Shown: one piece after another, positions 7,468-15,242 of the stretch | Layout of the letters: the number at the start of each line of letters is the position of its first letter | Numbering within the stretch: position 1 is the stretch's first letter | Source: CAYWXV01 sp964462535 | GTDB taxonomy: Bacteria; Bacteroidota; Ignavibacteria; OLB7 | NCBI GenBank assembly: GCA_964462535.1 | Contig: CAYWXV010000051.1 | Coordinates: 1-18,984 of the forward strand | Length of the DNA stretch: 18,984 bases | Direction of reading: 5' to 3' | Notes under the pieces: model-generated | Told to the model about the DNA's origin: nothing | What the model saw: only the letters and a program-made list of their open reading frames with translations | Databases searched by the model: none | Position numbers and translations under genes: made by a program

Positions 7468-8412
7468 GTGATCCGTTCATTCTCCAGAAAACTCTTCGGC
7501 GGCCTCCGTTCCCGGGAAGGCGTTCTCAAGTCCATCAGCCTTATCGCGTGCGATCTGGACGGTACGCTCCTGAACCGCGATGACATGATCGCCCCCGCCA
7601 CCGGGGAGATGATCAAGCTGATCATGGAGGCCGGCGTGCAGTTCCTGGTCATCACGCGACGACACCACCAGTCCGTTGAACCCTACATCGAGCTCGTTGG
7701 ACTGTCGTTCCCAATCATCTCACTCGACGGCGCATTGATTCGTCCCGCCCATTCGATGGAGATCATTCACATGATTCCCTTCGACCAGGCATTCGCCCTC
7801 GATATCCTGGACGAAGCACGCCTGACCGAGGGTGTCGAATGGTGCGCCGTAACACCTGACATCTTTTACTTCAGCCGCCCGGACATCCCGCTCCCCACAT
7901 ATCATGTCCATTGGAACATCGAGACGGTTCCGGTCGACAACAATGTTGAACGGATTTCGGGAACGATGCTGGAAGTCATCGTCTGCGGCGGATACTATGG
8001 TGTCAACAGCATCTACAGCTATATCCAGGAAAAGATGAAGCCGGGCGAGCTGAAGGTCAGGATGTACGAATCGTATAGCACATCCGATCTGTGGTATCTG
8101 GAAGTGCGAAGCGCGCTGGCAACCAAGGAGAACGCCTTGCAGTGGATGGTGGATCAGGAGGGATTGAAGATGGAAGAGGTGGCGGGAATCGGCGACCACT
8201 ACAATGACGTTGAGTTCTGCAGGCGGGCGGCCTATGTCGTTGCAATGAAGAACGCGGTACCCGAACTGAAGGAAATCGCCGATTTCATCACCCGACGAGA
8301 ATGTGTCGACGAAGGGATCAACGAGTTCCTGTCCCACTTCCTGGAGCTTCGCGGCGTCACGTACCAGGTTCAGAATAGACCACGTTCCGAGGCGCGTCCA
8401 CGATCGAGGTAG
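7468..8412 (+). CDS. Cof-type HAD-superfamily hydrolase
   Basis: Predicted cytoplasmic Mg-dependent phosphatase of the HAD superfamily, Cof/YbiV-like with a C2 cap; substrate not predictable. With the GTG start at 7468 it has 314 residues. Motif I is ACDLDGTLL (nucleophile Asp29, acid Asp31). Motif II is VITRRHH, with the usual Thr but Arg in place of the Gly of TGR. Motif III is the Lys in ATKENAL. Motif IV is GIGDHYND (242-247 for GDHYND). The cap lies between motifs II and III and is rich in Tyr, Ile and Val. The alternative ATG at 7366 would add 34 residues of unusual His/Arg-rich sequence, so GTG is preferred; neither has an SD. The next gene starts 7 bases after the stop, so both form an operon. 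The family is sure, the start is not. Confidence 0.87.
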   Translation: MIRSFSRKLFGGLRSREGVLKSISLIACDLDGTLLNRDDMIAPATGEMIKLIMEAGVQFLVITRRHHQSVEPYIELVGLSFPIISLDGALIRPAHSMEIIHMIPFDQAFALDILDEARLTEGVEWCAVTPDIFYFSRPDIPLPTYHVHWNIETVPVDNNVERISGTMLEVIVCGGYYGVNSIYSYIQEKMKPGELKVRMYESYSTSDLWYLEVRSALATKENALQWMVDQEGLKMEEVAGIGDHYNDVEFCRRAAYVVAMKNAVPELKEIADFITRRECVDEGINEFLSHFLELRGVTYQVQNRPRSEARPRSR

Positions 8413-8419
8413 AAATCAG

Positions 8420-10678
8420 ATGTCAGAGCATAAGCGGAAAGAGGCGTTTCAGACACCCCACCCGGAACGGGAGCGTGTGGGGCGGCGAAGCATGCGCCGA
8501 AGCCAGATAGCCCGCATCGTCGGCATCTCTCTCGTCACAATCGTCATCGCATGGCTCTTTCCGCGGTCGACGTCGGTCGATTACGAGTACGAGGTCGGCT
8601 CCATTTGGTCGGGAGACACGCTCCGCGCCCCGTTCGCCTTCCCCCTCTACAAGGACGAAGCGACATACGAGGCCGATGTCAAGCGGGCCGTCGACGCGGT
8701 CCTCCCGATCTTCATTCCGACTGGAATGAACGCGATGCTCATGGAAGACACGCTTTTCCATATCGCGTCCGCGATTTCGATCAGCGAAAACCCTCCCCCC
8801 TTTCTTAGTCAGAACGAATGGAGCTTCATCGCGAAATTCCCTGCCGGCGAGCAGCGGATGAAGAGCCTCACGGCCATCACGAATGTGCTTGCAGACGCCC
8901 TCTCTGAGCCATACAAGGTAGGAGTCATCGATCGCAACAAAGGGGTCCTGACCAGCGAGAAGATTGTCGTTCGGCGCGGAGACGTATACGAGGATGTCCT
9001 GTCCATCAACCGGTTGTACGACAGTCTGGGACTTGTTCACACGATGGAGGCACGTCTCTCCAAGGCGCTGAGTCCCGAAGAAGGCGAAATCGCAATCGAT
9101 CTCTTCCGCGCCCTCTACAGGCCGACGTACGTGTACAGCGAAGCGTTCACGGAGGAGGCGCGGGAGAATGCTCGGGAGAGTGTCACCCGTTCGCAGGGTA
9201 TCGTGGCGGAGAGCGAGGTCATCGTGACCACGGGGGAGAGGATTTCGGAGTTGACGAAACTAAAGCTGTCGAGCTACAAGAAGTCGTGGTTGTTGCGAGG
9301 TGAAGAGGAGAACGTCTGGTGGCAGTTCTTCGGAAATCTGGGACACGCATCGATTCTGATTGGGCTTGCAACGCTTTACCTGCTCAACTTCCGGCGTCGC
9401 ATCTTCAACGACAATCTCCAGTTGGGCATTCTGATGGTGGTCATGCTGCTGATGGCTGGGCTCAGCTATCTCTCGGTCGCTCTGCGCGCGCCATGGCCTA
9501 TCGAATTCCTGATCCTGATTCCGTTCCTTTCAATGCTTGCGGCAATTCTCTTCGATTCCCGCACAGCGTTCTACATGACGGTCGTCGGGTGCTTCATCGT
9601 GGCGGGTGTTCGAGGAAACGACTACATGGTGGCCATCGCATGTCTATCGGCGGGGGTACTGGCGGCATACACCGTTCGCGACATCAAGAGTCGGACGCAG
9701 CTATTCAGGTCGATTGCGTTTGCGCTTCTTGGGTACACGTTGGCAATCGTAGCTCTGGGATTGGAACGAGGATCGACGGCAACGGAGATTGGACGGAACT
9801 TGATTTTCGCTGCGATCAATTCGACGGTATCTCCAGTACTCACATTCGGCGCCATATTCCTGATCGAACGACTCTTCGGTATCGCTACCGACCTCCGTCT
9901 TCTGGAGTACGACACGCTCAACCATCCCCTTCTGAAAGCCCTGGCCGACAAGGCCCCCGGCACCTACCAGCACACGTTGACGATGGCACGCCTGGCTGAG
10001 AGTGCCGCGGCCGCGATCGGCGCGAATGCGTTGCTGGCCAAGGTTGGCGCGCTCTATCACGATGTTGGGAAGATCGCGAAGGCCGAGTACTTCGTCGAGA
10101 ATCAGATGGAGATGGCGAACAAGCACGACAAGATCAAGCCGGAAATGTCAGCGCGCATCATCCGCAACCACGTCAACGACGGAATCGAGCTCGCGCGTGA
10201 GTATCGCCTCCCACAACGGATCATCGACTTCATTCCGATGCATCACGGGACGACCGTCATCAAATACTTCCTGGACAAGGCGCGCGAGACGAATCCTGAG
10301 ATCGAGGAGAAGGACTTCAAATACCCGGGACCACTCCCGCAGACGCGCGAAACGGCGATTGTGATGCTTGCAGATGGTGTCGAAGCAACGGTCCGATCGC
10401 TTCCGAATGCTACTCCAAAGCTGGTCGAGGAGACCGTAGACCGCGCGATCAAGAAACGATTTGCGGAAGGTCAGCTCGACCAATGCGAGTTGACCCTTTC
10501 AGATCTGTCCCGCATCAGAGTGGCCTTTGTCAAGAACCTGGTCGGTATTAGCCACCCACGCATCCAGTACAAAAACGACGACGTGAAGCCTGAGGACGAA
10601 CCGCCAAAACAGACGCCGCGTTCAGAGCCGGTGATCCCGTATATCGACGATGCGTTTGGAGGAGAGGTCAGGGACTAG
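8420..10678 (+). CDS. pgpH: PgpH-family membrane HD phosphohydrolase (c-di-AMP phosphodiesterase)
   Basis: Predicted inner-membrane enzyme that degrades cyclic di-AMP; the known role of the 7TMR-HDED family is based on Listeria PgpH. It is 752 residues from the ATG at 8420, with GAGG 10 bases upstream. The order is: a basic cytoplasmic N-terminus, one membrane segment (about 32-48), an extracytoplasmic helical domain (about 50-295), a seven-helix membrane block (about 305-490), and a cytoplasmic HD domain (about 510-690). HD-domain ligands are seen in GTYQHTL (His518), LYHDVGK (His547-Asp548), IIRNHV and PMHHGTT. The C-terminal tail is charged and Pro-rich. It starts 7 bases after the HAD gene. 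The frame is open upstream inside the HAD gene, but those codons overlap it and add no signal. The symbol reflects family membership, not proof of substrate. Confidence 0.9.
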   Translation: MSEHKRKEAFQTPHPERERVGRRSMRRSQIARIVGISLVTIVIAWLFPRSTSVDYEYEVGSIWSGDTLRAPFAFPLYKDEATYEADVKRAVDAVLPIFIPTGMNAMLMEDTLFHIASAISISENPPPFLSQNEWSFIAKFPAGEQRMKSLTAITNVLADALSEPYKVGVIDRNKGVLTSEKIVVRRGDVYEDVLSINRLYDSLGLVHTMEARLSKALSPEEGEIAIDLFRALYRPTYVYSEAFTEEARENARESVTRSQGIVAESEVIVTTGERISELTKLKLSSYKKSWLLRGEEENVWWQFFGNLGHASILIGLATLYLLNFRRRIFNDNLQLGILMVVMLLMAGLSYLSVALRAPWPIEFLILIPFLSMLAAILFDSRTAFYMTVVGCFIVAGVRGNDYMVAIACLSAGVLAAYTVRDIKSRTQLFRSIAFALLGYTLAIVALGLERGSTATEIGRNLIFAAINSTVSPVLTFGAIFLIERLFGIATDLRLLEYDTLNHPLLKALADKAPGTYQHTLTMARLAESAAAAIGANALLAKVGALYHDVGKIAKAEYFVENQMEMANKHDKIKPEMSARIIRNHVNDGIELAREYRLPQRIIDFIPMHHGTTVIKYFLDKARETNPEIEEKDFKYPGPLPQTRETAIVMLADGVEATVRSLPNATPKLVEETVDRAIKKRFAEGQLDQCELTLSDLSRIRVAFVKNLVGISHPRIQYKNDDVKPEDEPPKQTPRSEPVIPYIDDAFGGEVRD

Positions 10679-10708
10679 GTGGTTAGATGGCGTTTGCTTC
10701 GCTGCGCC

Positions 10709-10756
10709 GTTGGATCTTTCGTGCCGCGGACGGTTGGATCTCCGCCGCGAGCGTAC
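10709..10756. repeat. Imperfect 24-base direct repeat
   Basis: Two copies starting GTTGGATCT, at 10709 and 10733, each followed by a GC-rich block (TTCGTGCCGCGG and CCGCCGCG). They lie between the converging pgpH and xerD genes. The second half could pair weakly (GCGGA with TCCGC). There is no clear terminator in this gap, and no function can be assigned. Confidence 0.4.
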
Positions 10757-10768
10757 GTTCGACCCTCG

Positions 10769-10796
10769 TTCATCGCTCGTTCTTCATCCTCCATCC
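10769..10796. repeat. Degenerate heptamer repeat, TTCATCC type
   Basis: Four 7-base steps: TTCATCG, CTCGTTC, TTCATCC, TCCATCC. The consensus and the period match the better preserved run at 1-51. It sits in the intergenic gap just before the xerD stop. Confidence 0.5.
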
Positions 10797-10800
10797 TCAA

Positions 10801-11709
10801 CTACCCCCGAGGATGAAACGTCCGATGCACCTCGCGGAGGTATTCCCGATCGATGTGGGTGTATATCTGAGTAGTGTTGATGTTCTCATGTCCTAGCATC
10901 TCCTGTACCGCACGAAGATCCGCTCCCCCTTCCAAGAGGTGGGTAGCGAATGAATGACGAAAGGTATGAGGGTGGACGTCTGCGGAGATGCCGGCCTTCT
11001 CAGCGTAGAAACGAGTCATCTTCCATATCGCGTTTCTGCTGAGGGACGAACCGCGGGAGTTGAGGAACACTACATCATCATTCAACACGCCACGCTTGAT
11101 CAGTTGGGGTCGCGCTCGTCTGTTGTAGAGGTCTATCCATTGACGGGCCGTCATCCCAATCGGCACCAACCGCTCCTTATTCCCCTTCCCGATCACGCTC
11201 ACCAACGCGTGCTCGAAGAGCAACTGACCCCTCCGGAGCATCCTAACCTCGCTGACACGCATGCCAGTCGCGTAGAGTGTCTCGAGTATTGCCCTGTCGC
11301 GGACGCCAAAAGGATTACCCTCTGGATCATCCGACTCCGGCGCGGCGAGAATGGACTCCACATCGGCAATCGAGAGGACATCAGGTAGCGTCCTGGCCTT
11401 TCGCGGTAGTTCGATGTGCTCGGCGGGATCGGTCTCCGACTCTCCCTCGACCGCCATAAAGCGATGGAAGCCACGAATGGCGGAGATTGCTCGTGCCACC
11501 GACGACGAGGCAAGTCCGGCCTCGACCAGGGTCGCGAGATGACGACGAATATCGTCTGCCTTGATGCTGGTTGGATCGTTGACTCCATGCTCGCTCAGAT
11601 CGTTGGCGTAGCGCCGTAGATCCAGTCCATACGATGCAATCGTATTGTCGGACGCTCCCTTCTCCAGAAGAAGGAAGTCGATGTAGCGCGATATGGAGCG
11701 AGAATCCAC
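10801..11709 (-). CDS. xerD: Tyrosine recombinase, XerC/XerD type
   Basis: Site-specific recombinase, probably acting at dif with FtsK to resolve chromosome dimers. The 302 residues match the XerC/D length (about 300). The N-terminal SAM-like DNA-binding domain is at about 1-90 (YIDFLLLEKGASDNTIASY). The catalytic set is complete: Arg151 (ATGMRVSE), Lys175 (GKGNKER), His248 and Arg251 (HTFRHSFATH), His274 (LGHENINTTQIYTH) and Tyr283. The C-terminal wording favours XerD over phage integrases. No att sites, excisionase or cargo genes are nearby, so a housekeeping role is likely. The start codon is GTG (11709), chosen because the family fold begins at once; no SD is seen. It lies downstream of the FAD oxidoreductase on the same strand, 183 bases away. 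Confidence 0.92.
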   Translation of the reverse strand: MDSRSISRYIDFLLLEKGASDNTIASYGLDLRRYANDLSEHGVNDPTSIKADDIRRHLATLVEAGLASSSVARAISAIRGFHRFMAVEGESETDPAEHIELPRKARTLPDVLSIADVESILAAPESDDPEGNPFGVRDRAILETLYATGMRVSEVRMLRRGQLLFEHALVSVIGKGNKERLVPIGMTARQWIDLYNRRARPQLIKRGVLNDDVVFLNSRGSSLSRNAIWKMTRFYAEKAGISADVHPHTFRHSFATHLLEGGADLRAVQEMLGHENINTTQIYTHIDREYLREVHRTFHPRG

Positions 11710-11723
11710 TGTTCAATGTCGAA

Positions 11724-11748
11724 CGTCCGCCGCGAACTGAAGCGGACG
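11724..11748 (-). promoter_or_regulatory. Hairpin just upstream of xerD
   Basis: CGTCCGC (11724-11730) pairs perfectly with GCGGACG (11742-11748) over an 11-base loop, 14 bases before the xerD GTG start. It could modulate translation start or be the end of the upstream transcript. No T-run follows. The rest of 11710-11892 shows nothing I can support. Confidence 0.35.
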
Positions 11749-11892
11749 ACTGTACACTTCCCCCCAACGCACCCGTCACGGCACATTGCCTATTCCAACA
11801 CACGGACCACCAATCGTCGCCGGCCTTCTTACTCTCCGGCCCTTACGACGCTCAGGCGAAACCAGAATCTGAGCCGATGAAGGCGATTAACC

Positions 11893-13266
11893 CTACAGCG
11901 CCACAGGTGCAATGTTCTTGTTCTCGTGGAAAAGGTTATTCGGATCCCATTTTGACTTCAACTCTGCCAGGCGATCGTAGTTAGCGCCGTACGCATCGTG
12001 GATTCGATCGCTGGCATCCTCTTCCGTCAGGAAGTTGATATAGGTACCACCGGTCGAGTATGGTCGGAGAGCCTCCCAACCCTCACGAGCCCACGCGATG
12101 TTTGCATCGTCGTCAGCGGGATCGTCCCAGGCGGCTGCAATGTTTACCACGAAGTTTGCATCGCGATTACCGACGGCCGAGTGATCGGTCGGACGGTCTC
12201 CGATAGCGCCACCCAACTGGAATCCGAGAATCGCGCTATGCGGCGATCGCACGTCGTGCCCGCGACGGACCATGTCTTCGATGAGAGCATCATTCAACGA
12301 CGAGACGTATTCCGACTTCCAGTAGTAGCGTCGGCCCTTTGGCTGGGTCGCGTCAAGCAGGCTTTGTTGGACACTGTATGGACGCCGCGTGATGACATCG
12401 CCAACCGGCTTACCGAACGACTTTATGCGCGCTGCGAACTCCTCTCCATCAGTTATCGAGCCCGTGTGACATACAATCATCATGACTACCGGCTTGCCGT
12501 GGGCCTCTGGAGCGATCCATGGTGCGGGTGGAGCGATGCGGGCGGCAAATGGGCAAGCGGCTTCGACGGGAGTATCGTTCGTCACCTCTTGAATAAGCTT
12601 CATGGCTCCTGGGATATCGTCGCCGGCCCAGACGATCGCCCCTGCAACGATCTCCGGTCCAACCGGATAGAGTTCGTACTCGAAGTCGACGACAACACCG
12701 AAGTTCCCGCCTCCGCCGCGGAGCCCCCAGAAGAGATCGGCGTTCTCCTTCTCACTGGCACGCACAATCTTCCCATCGGCGGTGACCAGCGTTATCGAGC
12801 GGACGTTGTCGCTCGTCCACCCATATCTCCTGGAGAGGTAGCCGAATCCGCCCCCCAGCGTCAGCCCGGCGATCCCCGTGTTGGAGACGAAGCCCAACAC
12901 AGCCGCCAGCCCATGGAGCTGTGTTTCGCGGTCGACATCCCCGAGAAGGCAGCCGGGTTGAGCATGCGCAATTCGCGTAACGGGATCGACCCAGACGCCG
13001 CGCATGGCTGACATGTCCAGCATTAGCGAGCCCTCGCCAACGGCGAGTCCGGCGATATTGTGCCCACCCCCTTTTATCGAGATCGACACGTTGTTGGTGC
13101 GGGCAAAATTGACCGCCGCGACGACGTCGCCAACGCCGAGACAGCGAGCGATTGCCGCCGGTCGCTTGTCGATCATCCCGTTCCAAATCGAACGGGCGTC
13201 GTCGTACATGGAAGAGTCGGGCAGGAGGAGGCCTCCGCGAAGCTGTGGCGAGAGTGCGTCGAACAT
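11893..13266 (-). CDS. FAD-linked oxidoreductase, berberine-bridge (BBE) type
   Basis: Predicted flavoprotein oxidase or dehydrogenase of the PCMH/BBE superfamily, 457 residues, no signal peptide, so cytoplasmic; substrate unknown. The FAD-binding PCMH domain spans about 35-205: the motif KGGGHNIAG holds His69, the expected covalent 8-alpha-histidyl site; GIAGLTLGGGFGYLSRRYG and LFWGLRGGGGNFGVV follow. The C-terminal BBE segment is clear (YINFL, YGANYDRLAELKSKWDPNNLF). Bicovalent members have a Cys in the GxCxxVG stretch before LGGG; here it reads GFVSNTG, so a single covalent link, as in 6-hydroxy-D-nicotine oxidase, is expected. The ATG at 13266 has a weak SD-like GGAAG. Such genes are often horizontally spread, but composition here looks like the neighbours. 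Confidence 0.9.
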   Translation of the reverse strand: MFDALSPQLRGGLLLPDSSMYDDARSIWNGMIDKRPAAIARCLGVGDVVAAVNFARTNNVSISIKGGGHNIAGLAVGEGSLMLDMSAMRGVWVDPVTRIAHAQPGCLLGDVDRETQLHGLAAVLGFVSNTGIAGLTLGGGFGYLSRRYGWTSDNVRSITLVTADGKIVRASEKENADLFWGLRGGGGNFGVVVDFEYELYPVGPEIVAGAIVWAGDDIPGAMKLIQEVTNDTPVEAACPFAARIAPPAPWIAPEAHGKPVVMMIVCHTGSITDGEEFAARIKSFGKPVGDVITRRPYSVQQSLLDATQPKGRRYYWKSEYVSSLNDALIEDMVRRGHDVRSPHSAILGFQLGGAIGDRPTDHSAVGNRDANFVVNIAAAWDDPADDDANIAWAREGWEALRPYSTGGTYINFLTEEDASDRIHDAYGANYDRLAELKSKWDPNNLFHENKNIAPVAL

Positions 13267-13588
13267 GATCTTCCGAGTTATTCGTGGTTGTCGTCCGGGT
13301 GCAGGTGCCGAAGATACGGATGGAAGGGACCTGACTGTGCGATTTCCGCTTGGGTTTGGCTTTGACGTGGATGGGGTTGGAGGGAGCAGGCGTGGCGCAG
13401 TTGCCCGAAGTGGTGGTTGATACGAGCATCATGAGGCGCAGCCTCCGAGCATCGCCAGATCTCGTTTGATCAACGCGCGCGAATCATTCCGACGCATCCG
13501 CCCGACCATTGCTTTCAACGCAGCACCACCGCATCGCGACGCGCAATTGCGGTGCTCAGCGTTACGGTCGTCGAACCAGCCACGCACA
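13267..13588. other. Non-coding gap between FAD oxidoreductase and EamA gene
   Basis: About 320 bases should hold the promoter of the FAD gene and the 3' end of the EamA transcript. I see no convincing promoter pair, strong hairpin or RNA gene. Short open frames exist on both strands. One minus-strand frame (13429 upwards, about 50 residues, ending KRDLAMLGGCAS) is helical in character, but it has no good start outside the EamA gene and no recognised family. Confidence 0.5.
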
Positions 13589-14431
13589 TCAGGCACCACC
13601 CCCCCTCTTCGTTCCCCGGTTGACTGCTCCTCTGGCCGCAACGGTTGCGACGATAATCCCACCGCCGACAAGAGCGAGTGCGGCCGGTTGCTCGGCGTAG
13701 AAGAGCACTACCCAAAGAGGATTGAGAATTGGCTCCAACATCGGGATCAACGTTCCCTCCAAAGCGGAGACATAGCGGACGCCTCTGGCAAAGAGGATAT
13801 AGCCGAGGGCGAGTTGGAGGGACCCGAGCAAGAGGAGATAGATGAGGTCCTGGCCGGTTGGAGCTTGAGCCGCGAAGAACGGGAGACCGATTAAAGCCGT
13901 TATGGCGTTACCTATAACAACAATTGTCAATGGCGACCCCGAACTCTCCCCACGAAGGGCAATAATGCCCATGGCAAAACAAATTCCGCTGGCAACTGCC
14001 ATAATGTCGCCTCCCACATTCCCAACGACCAACCTGTCGACGACGAGCAACACCATACCGCCGAGCACGAGAACGATCGATGCCCAGTCGAATCTTGTGA
14101 TCTTCTCGTTCAACAGCCACGGGCTTGCCAGCGCAACCCAGATCGGGGCGGTGTATTGAAGGAGGATGGCGTTCGCGGCGGTTGTGGTTCTGGTGGCGAG
14201 GACGAAAAGCGTAACGGTTCCCGCGTAGGCAAGCGCTCCGAGCCACTGACGTCGGGTCGGTGCGCGGCGGATACCGCCAGCGTATATCAAGACGATGATA
14301 CCGGCAATCAGACTCCGGCCGCCAGCCGTCGCCATGGGGTGGACCGATATGAGCTTGATCCATATTCCGCCGAAGCTCCACGCCAGAGCGGCACCGGTCA
14401 GGAGTACAACTCCCCGCGAACGGTCAGTCAT
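13589..14431 (-). CDS. EamA/DMT-family membrane transporter
   Basis: Inner-membrane permease of the drug/metabolite transporter superfamily, 280 residues, as usual for the family. Two EamA halves of about five helices each are visible: the first starts at GVVLLTGAALAWSFGGIWIKLI and contains the typical LLQYTAPIWVALASPWLLNEKI; the second contains ALGYILFARGVRYVSALEGTLIPMLEPILNPLW. Both carry the family's late-helix phrase (Y..P...AL, LEP.L..LW). The substrate cannot be read; amino acids or small metabolites are typical. Its ATG overlaps the end of the SRAP gene by 8 bases (14424-14431), suggesting translational coupling. The Gly/Arg-rich C-terminal tail is short. Confidence 0.92.
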   Translation of the reverse strand: MTDRSRGVVLLTGAALAWSFGGIWIKLISVHPMATAGGRSLIAGIIVLIYAGGIRRAPTRRQWLGALAYAGTVTLFVLATRTTTAANAILLQYTAPIWVALASPWLLNEKITRFDWASIVLVLGGMVLLVVDRLVVGNVGGDIMAVASGICFAMGIIALRGESSGSPLTIVVIGNAITALIGLPFFAAQAPTGQDLIYLLLLGSLQLALGYILFARGVRYVSALEGTLIPMLEPILNPLWVVLFYAEQPAALALVGGGIIVATVAARGAVNRGTKRGGGA

Positions 14432-15095
14432 GCAACGGTAGGATCAGCGTTGGGTCGTCGTTGGCGGGACTGTTGACTGCGAGACTTACTTCGTACGCCC
14501 TCATTTCCTCGGCTGGATAGGGCTCAAGCGTGGTGAAGAGATCACGCTCGGCCGATTTGGGATCCAACCAGATCTCCACATCATTGGGCCGGAGTATTGC
14601 CGGCATTCGGTTGTGTATGTCACGCATGAGCGAGTTCGGCTCGACCGTGACTATCGCACACGTCAGTTGTTCACCGCCGCCGCGGATCGCGGCATGGCTC
14701 CAGAGCCCCGCCATCGCAAAGAGCCCGCCATCCGAGCGTCCAATCCGATACGGTTGCTTTCCCCCCGGTACCTTCTTCCATTCGTAGAAACCGTCGGCCA
14801 GGATTGCGCAGCGAGCGCTCTTGAAGGCACCACGGAAGTAAGGCTTCTTCTCGGCAAGCGATTCAACGCGAGCGTTTATCACAGCCTTCATACCGGAGTC
14901 GGGCTTCGCCCACGTCGGAACGAAGCCCCACTCCATGATGTCAACGCGGGGGCGCGGATCGGCCATGATGGCCAGCACCGGCTGGCTGGGCGCGACGTTG
15001 TAGCGTCGCGGATGGGCCAGTTCAGGGGGGATGTGAATCCCCCAAAGCTCCAGGAACTCTCCGATGTCACTTGCCAGGGTATATCGTCCACACAT
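14424..15095 (-). CDS. yedK: SRAP protein, YedK/HMCES type abasic-site shield
   Basis: SOS-response-associated peptidase family; known members crosslink to abasic sites in single-stranded DNA through their N-terminal Cys and protect replication forks. The start at 15095 puts Cys at residue 2 (MCGRYTL), which is required for the thiazolidine crosslink; an in-frame ATG at 15122 would hide it and was rejected. Conserved sites are Cys2, Asn33 in YNVAPSQ, the NARVESL motif at 74-80, Glu105 in GFYEW and His161 in HNRMPAIL. The 223 residues match E. coli YedK. It overlaps the EamA gene downstream, an unusual partner. No LexA-type site is recognised in the 147 bases upstream. Confidence 0.95.
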   Translation of the reverse strand: MCGRYTLASDIGEFLELWGIHIPPELAHPRRYNVAPSQPVLAIMADPRPRVDIMEWGFVPTWAKPDSGMKAVINARVESLAEKKPYFRGAFKSARCAILADGFYEWKKVPGGKQPYRIGRSDGGLFAMAGLWSHAAIRGGGEQLTCAIVTVEPNSLMRDIHNRMPAILRPNDVEIWLDPKSAERDLFTTLEPYPAEEMRAYEVSLAVNSPANDDPTLILPLHD

Positions 15096-15186
15096 GCGGG
15101 CGAAAATATCACGACGGGACATCAGTTCATCCCTGTCCGGGGTTTGAATCGCGTTCTGGCGGCTTGTCGCTTAGTGACTGGCATAC

Positions 15187-15216
15187 CGCGAGCGGACGAT
15201 CTATCGTCCGCTCGCG
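15187..15216. terminator. Hairpin after the T9SS cargo gene
   Basis: CGCGAGCGGACG (15187-15198) pairs perfectly with CGTCCGCTCGCG (15205-15216) around ATCTAT. It lies 27 bases past the stop of the large gene on the minus strand and before the SRAP start. There is no T-run. The stem shares the GAGCG..GACGA core with the terminator at 3365-3402. Confidence 0.7.
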
Positions 15217-15242
15217 CGACTCGTGTTCGCCAACACGCCTTT

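Noticed and set aside
10687..10896. Plus-strand 69-codon frame after pgpH
   Set aside because: Half of it overlaps the xerD 3' end, and the rest is repeat sequence; no family signal.
10801..11709. XerD as phage or integrative-element integrase
   Set aside because: Length and motifs are those of the housekeeping XerC/D; no tRNA att site, direct-repeat ends or cargo genes surround it.
11998..13011. Long plus-strand open frame of 337 codons opposite the FAD oxidoreductase
   Set aside because: It is the antisense shadow of a clear BBE gene; its residues show no domain and no SD or signal.
13371..13464. Short plus-strand frame with PEVVVDTSIMR, like the start of a PIN toxin
   Set aside because: A stop follows after about a dozen more codons and no further PIN acidic residues appear; the match is to one short phrase only.
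13429..13590. Minus-strand frame of about 50 residues ending KRDLAMLGGCAS
   Set aside because: No start outside the EamA gene except GTG within the overlap, no SD, no recognised family; kept only as part of the gap description.
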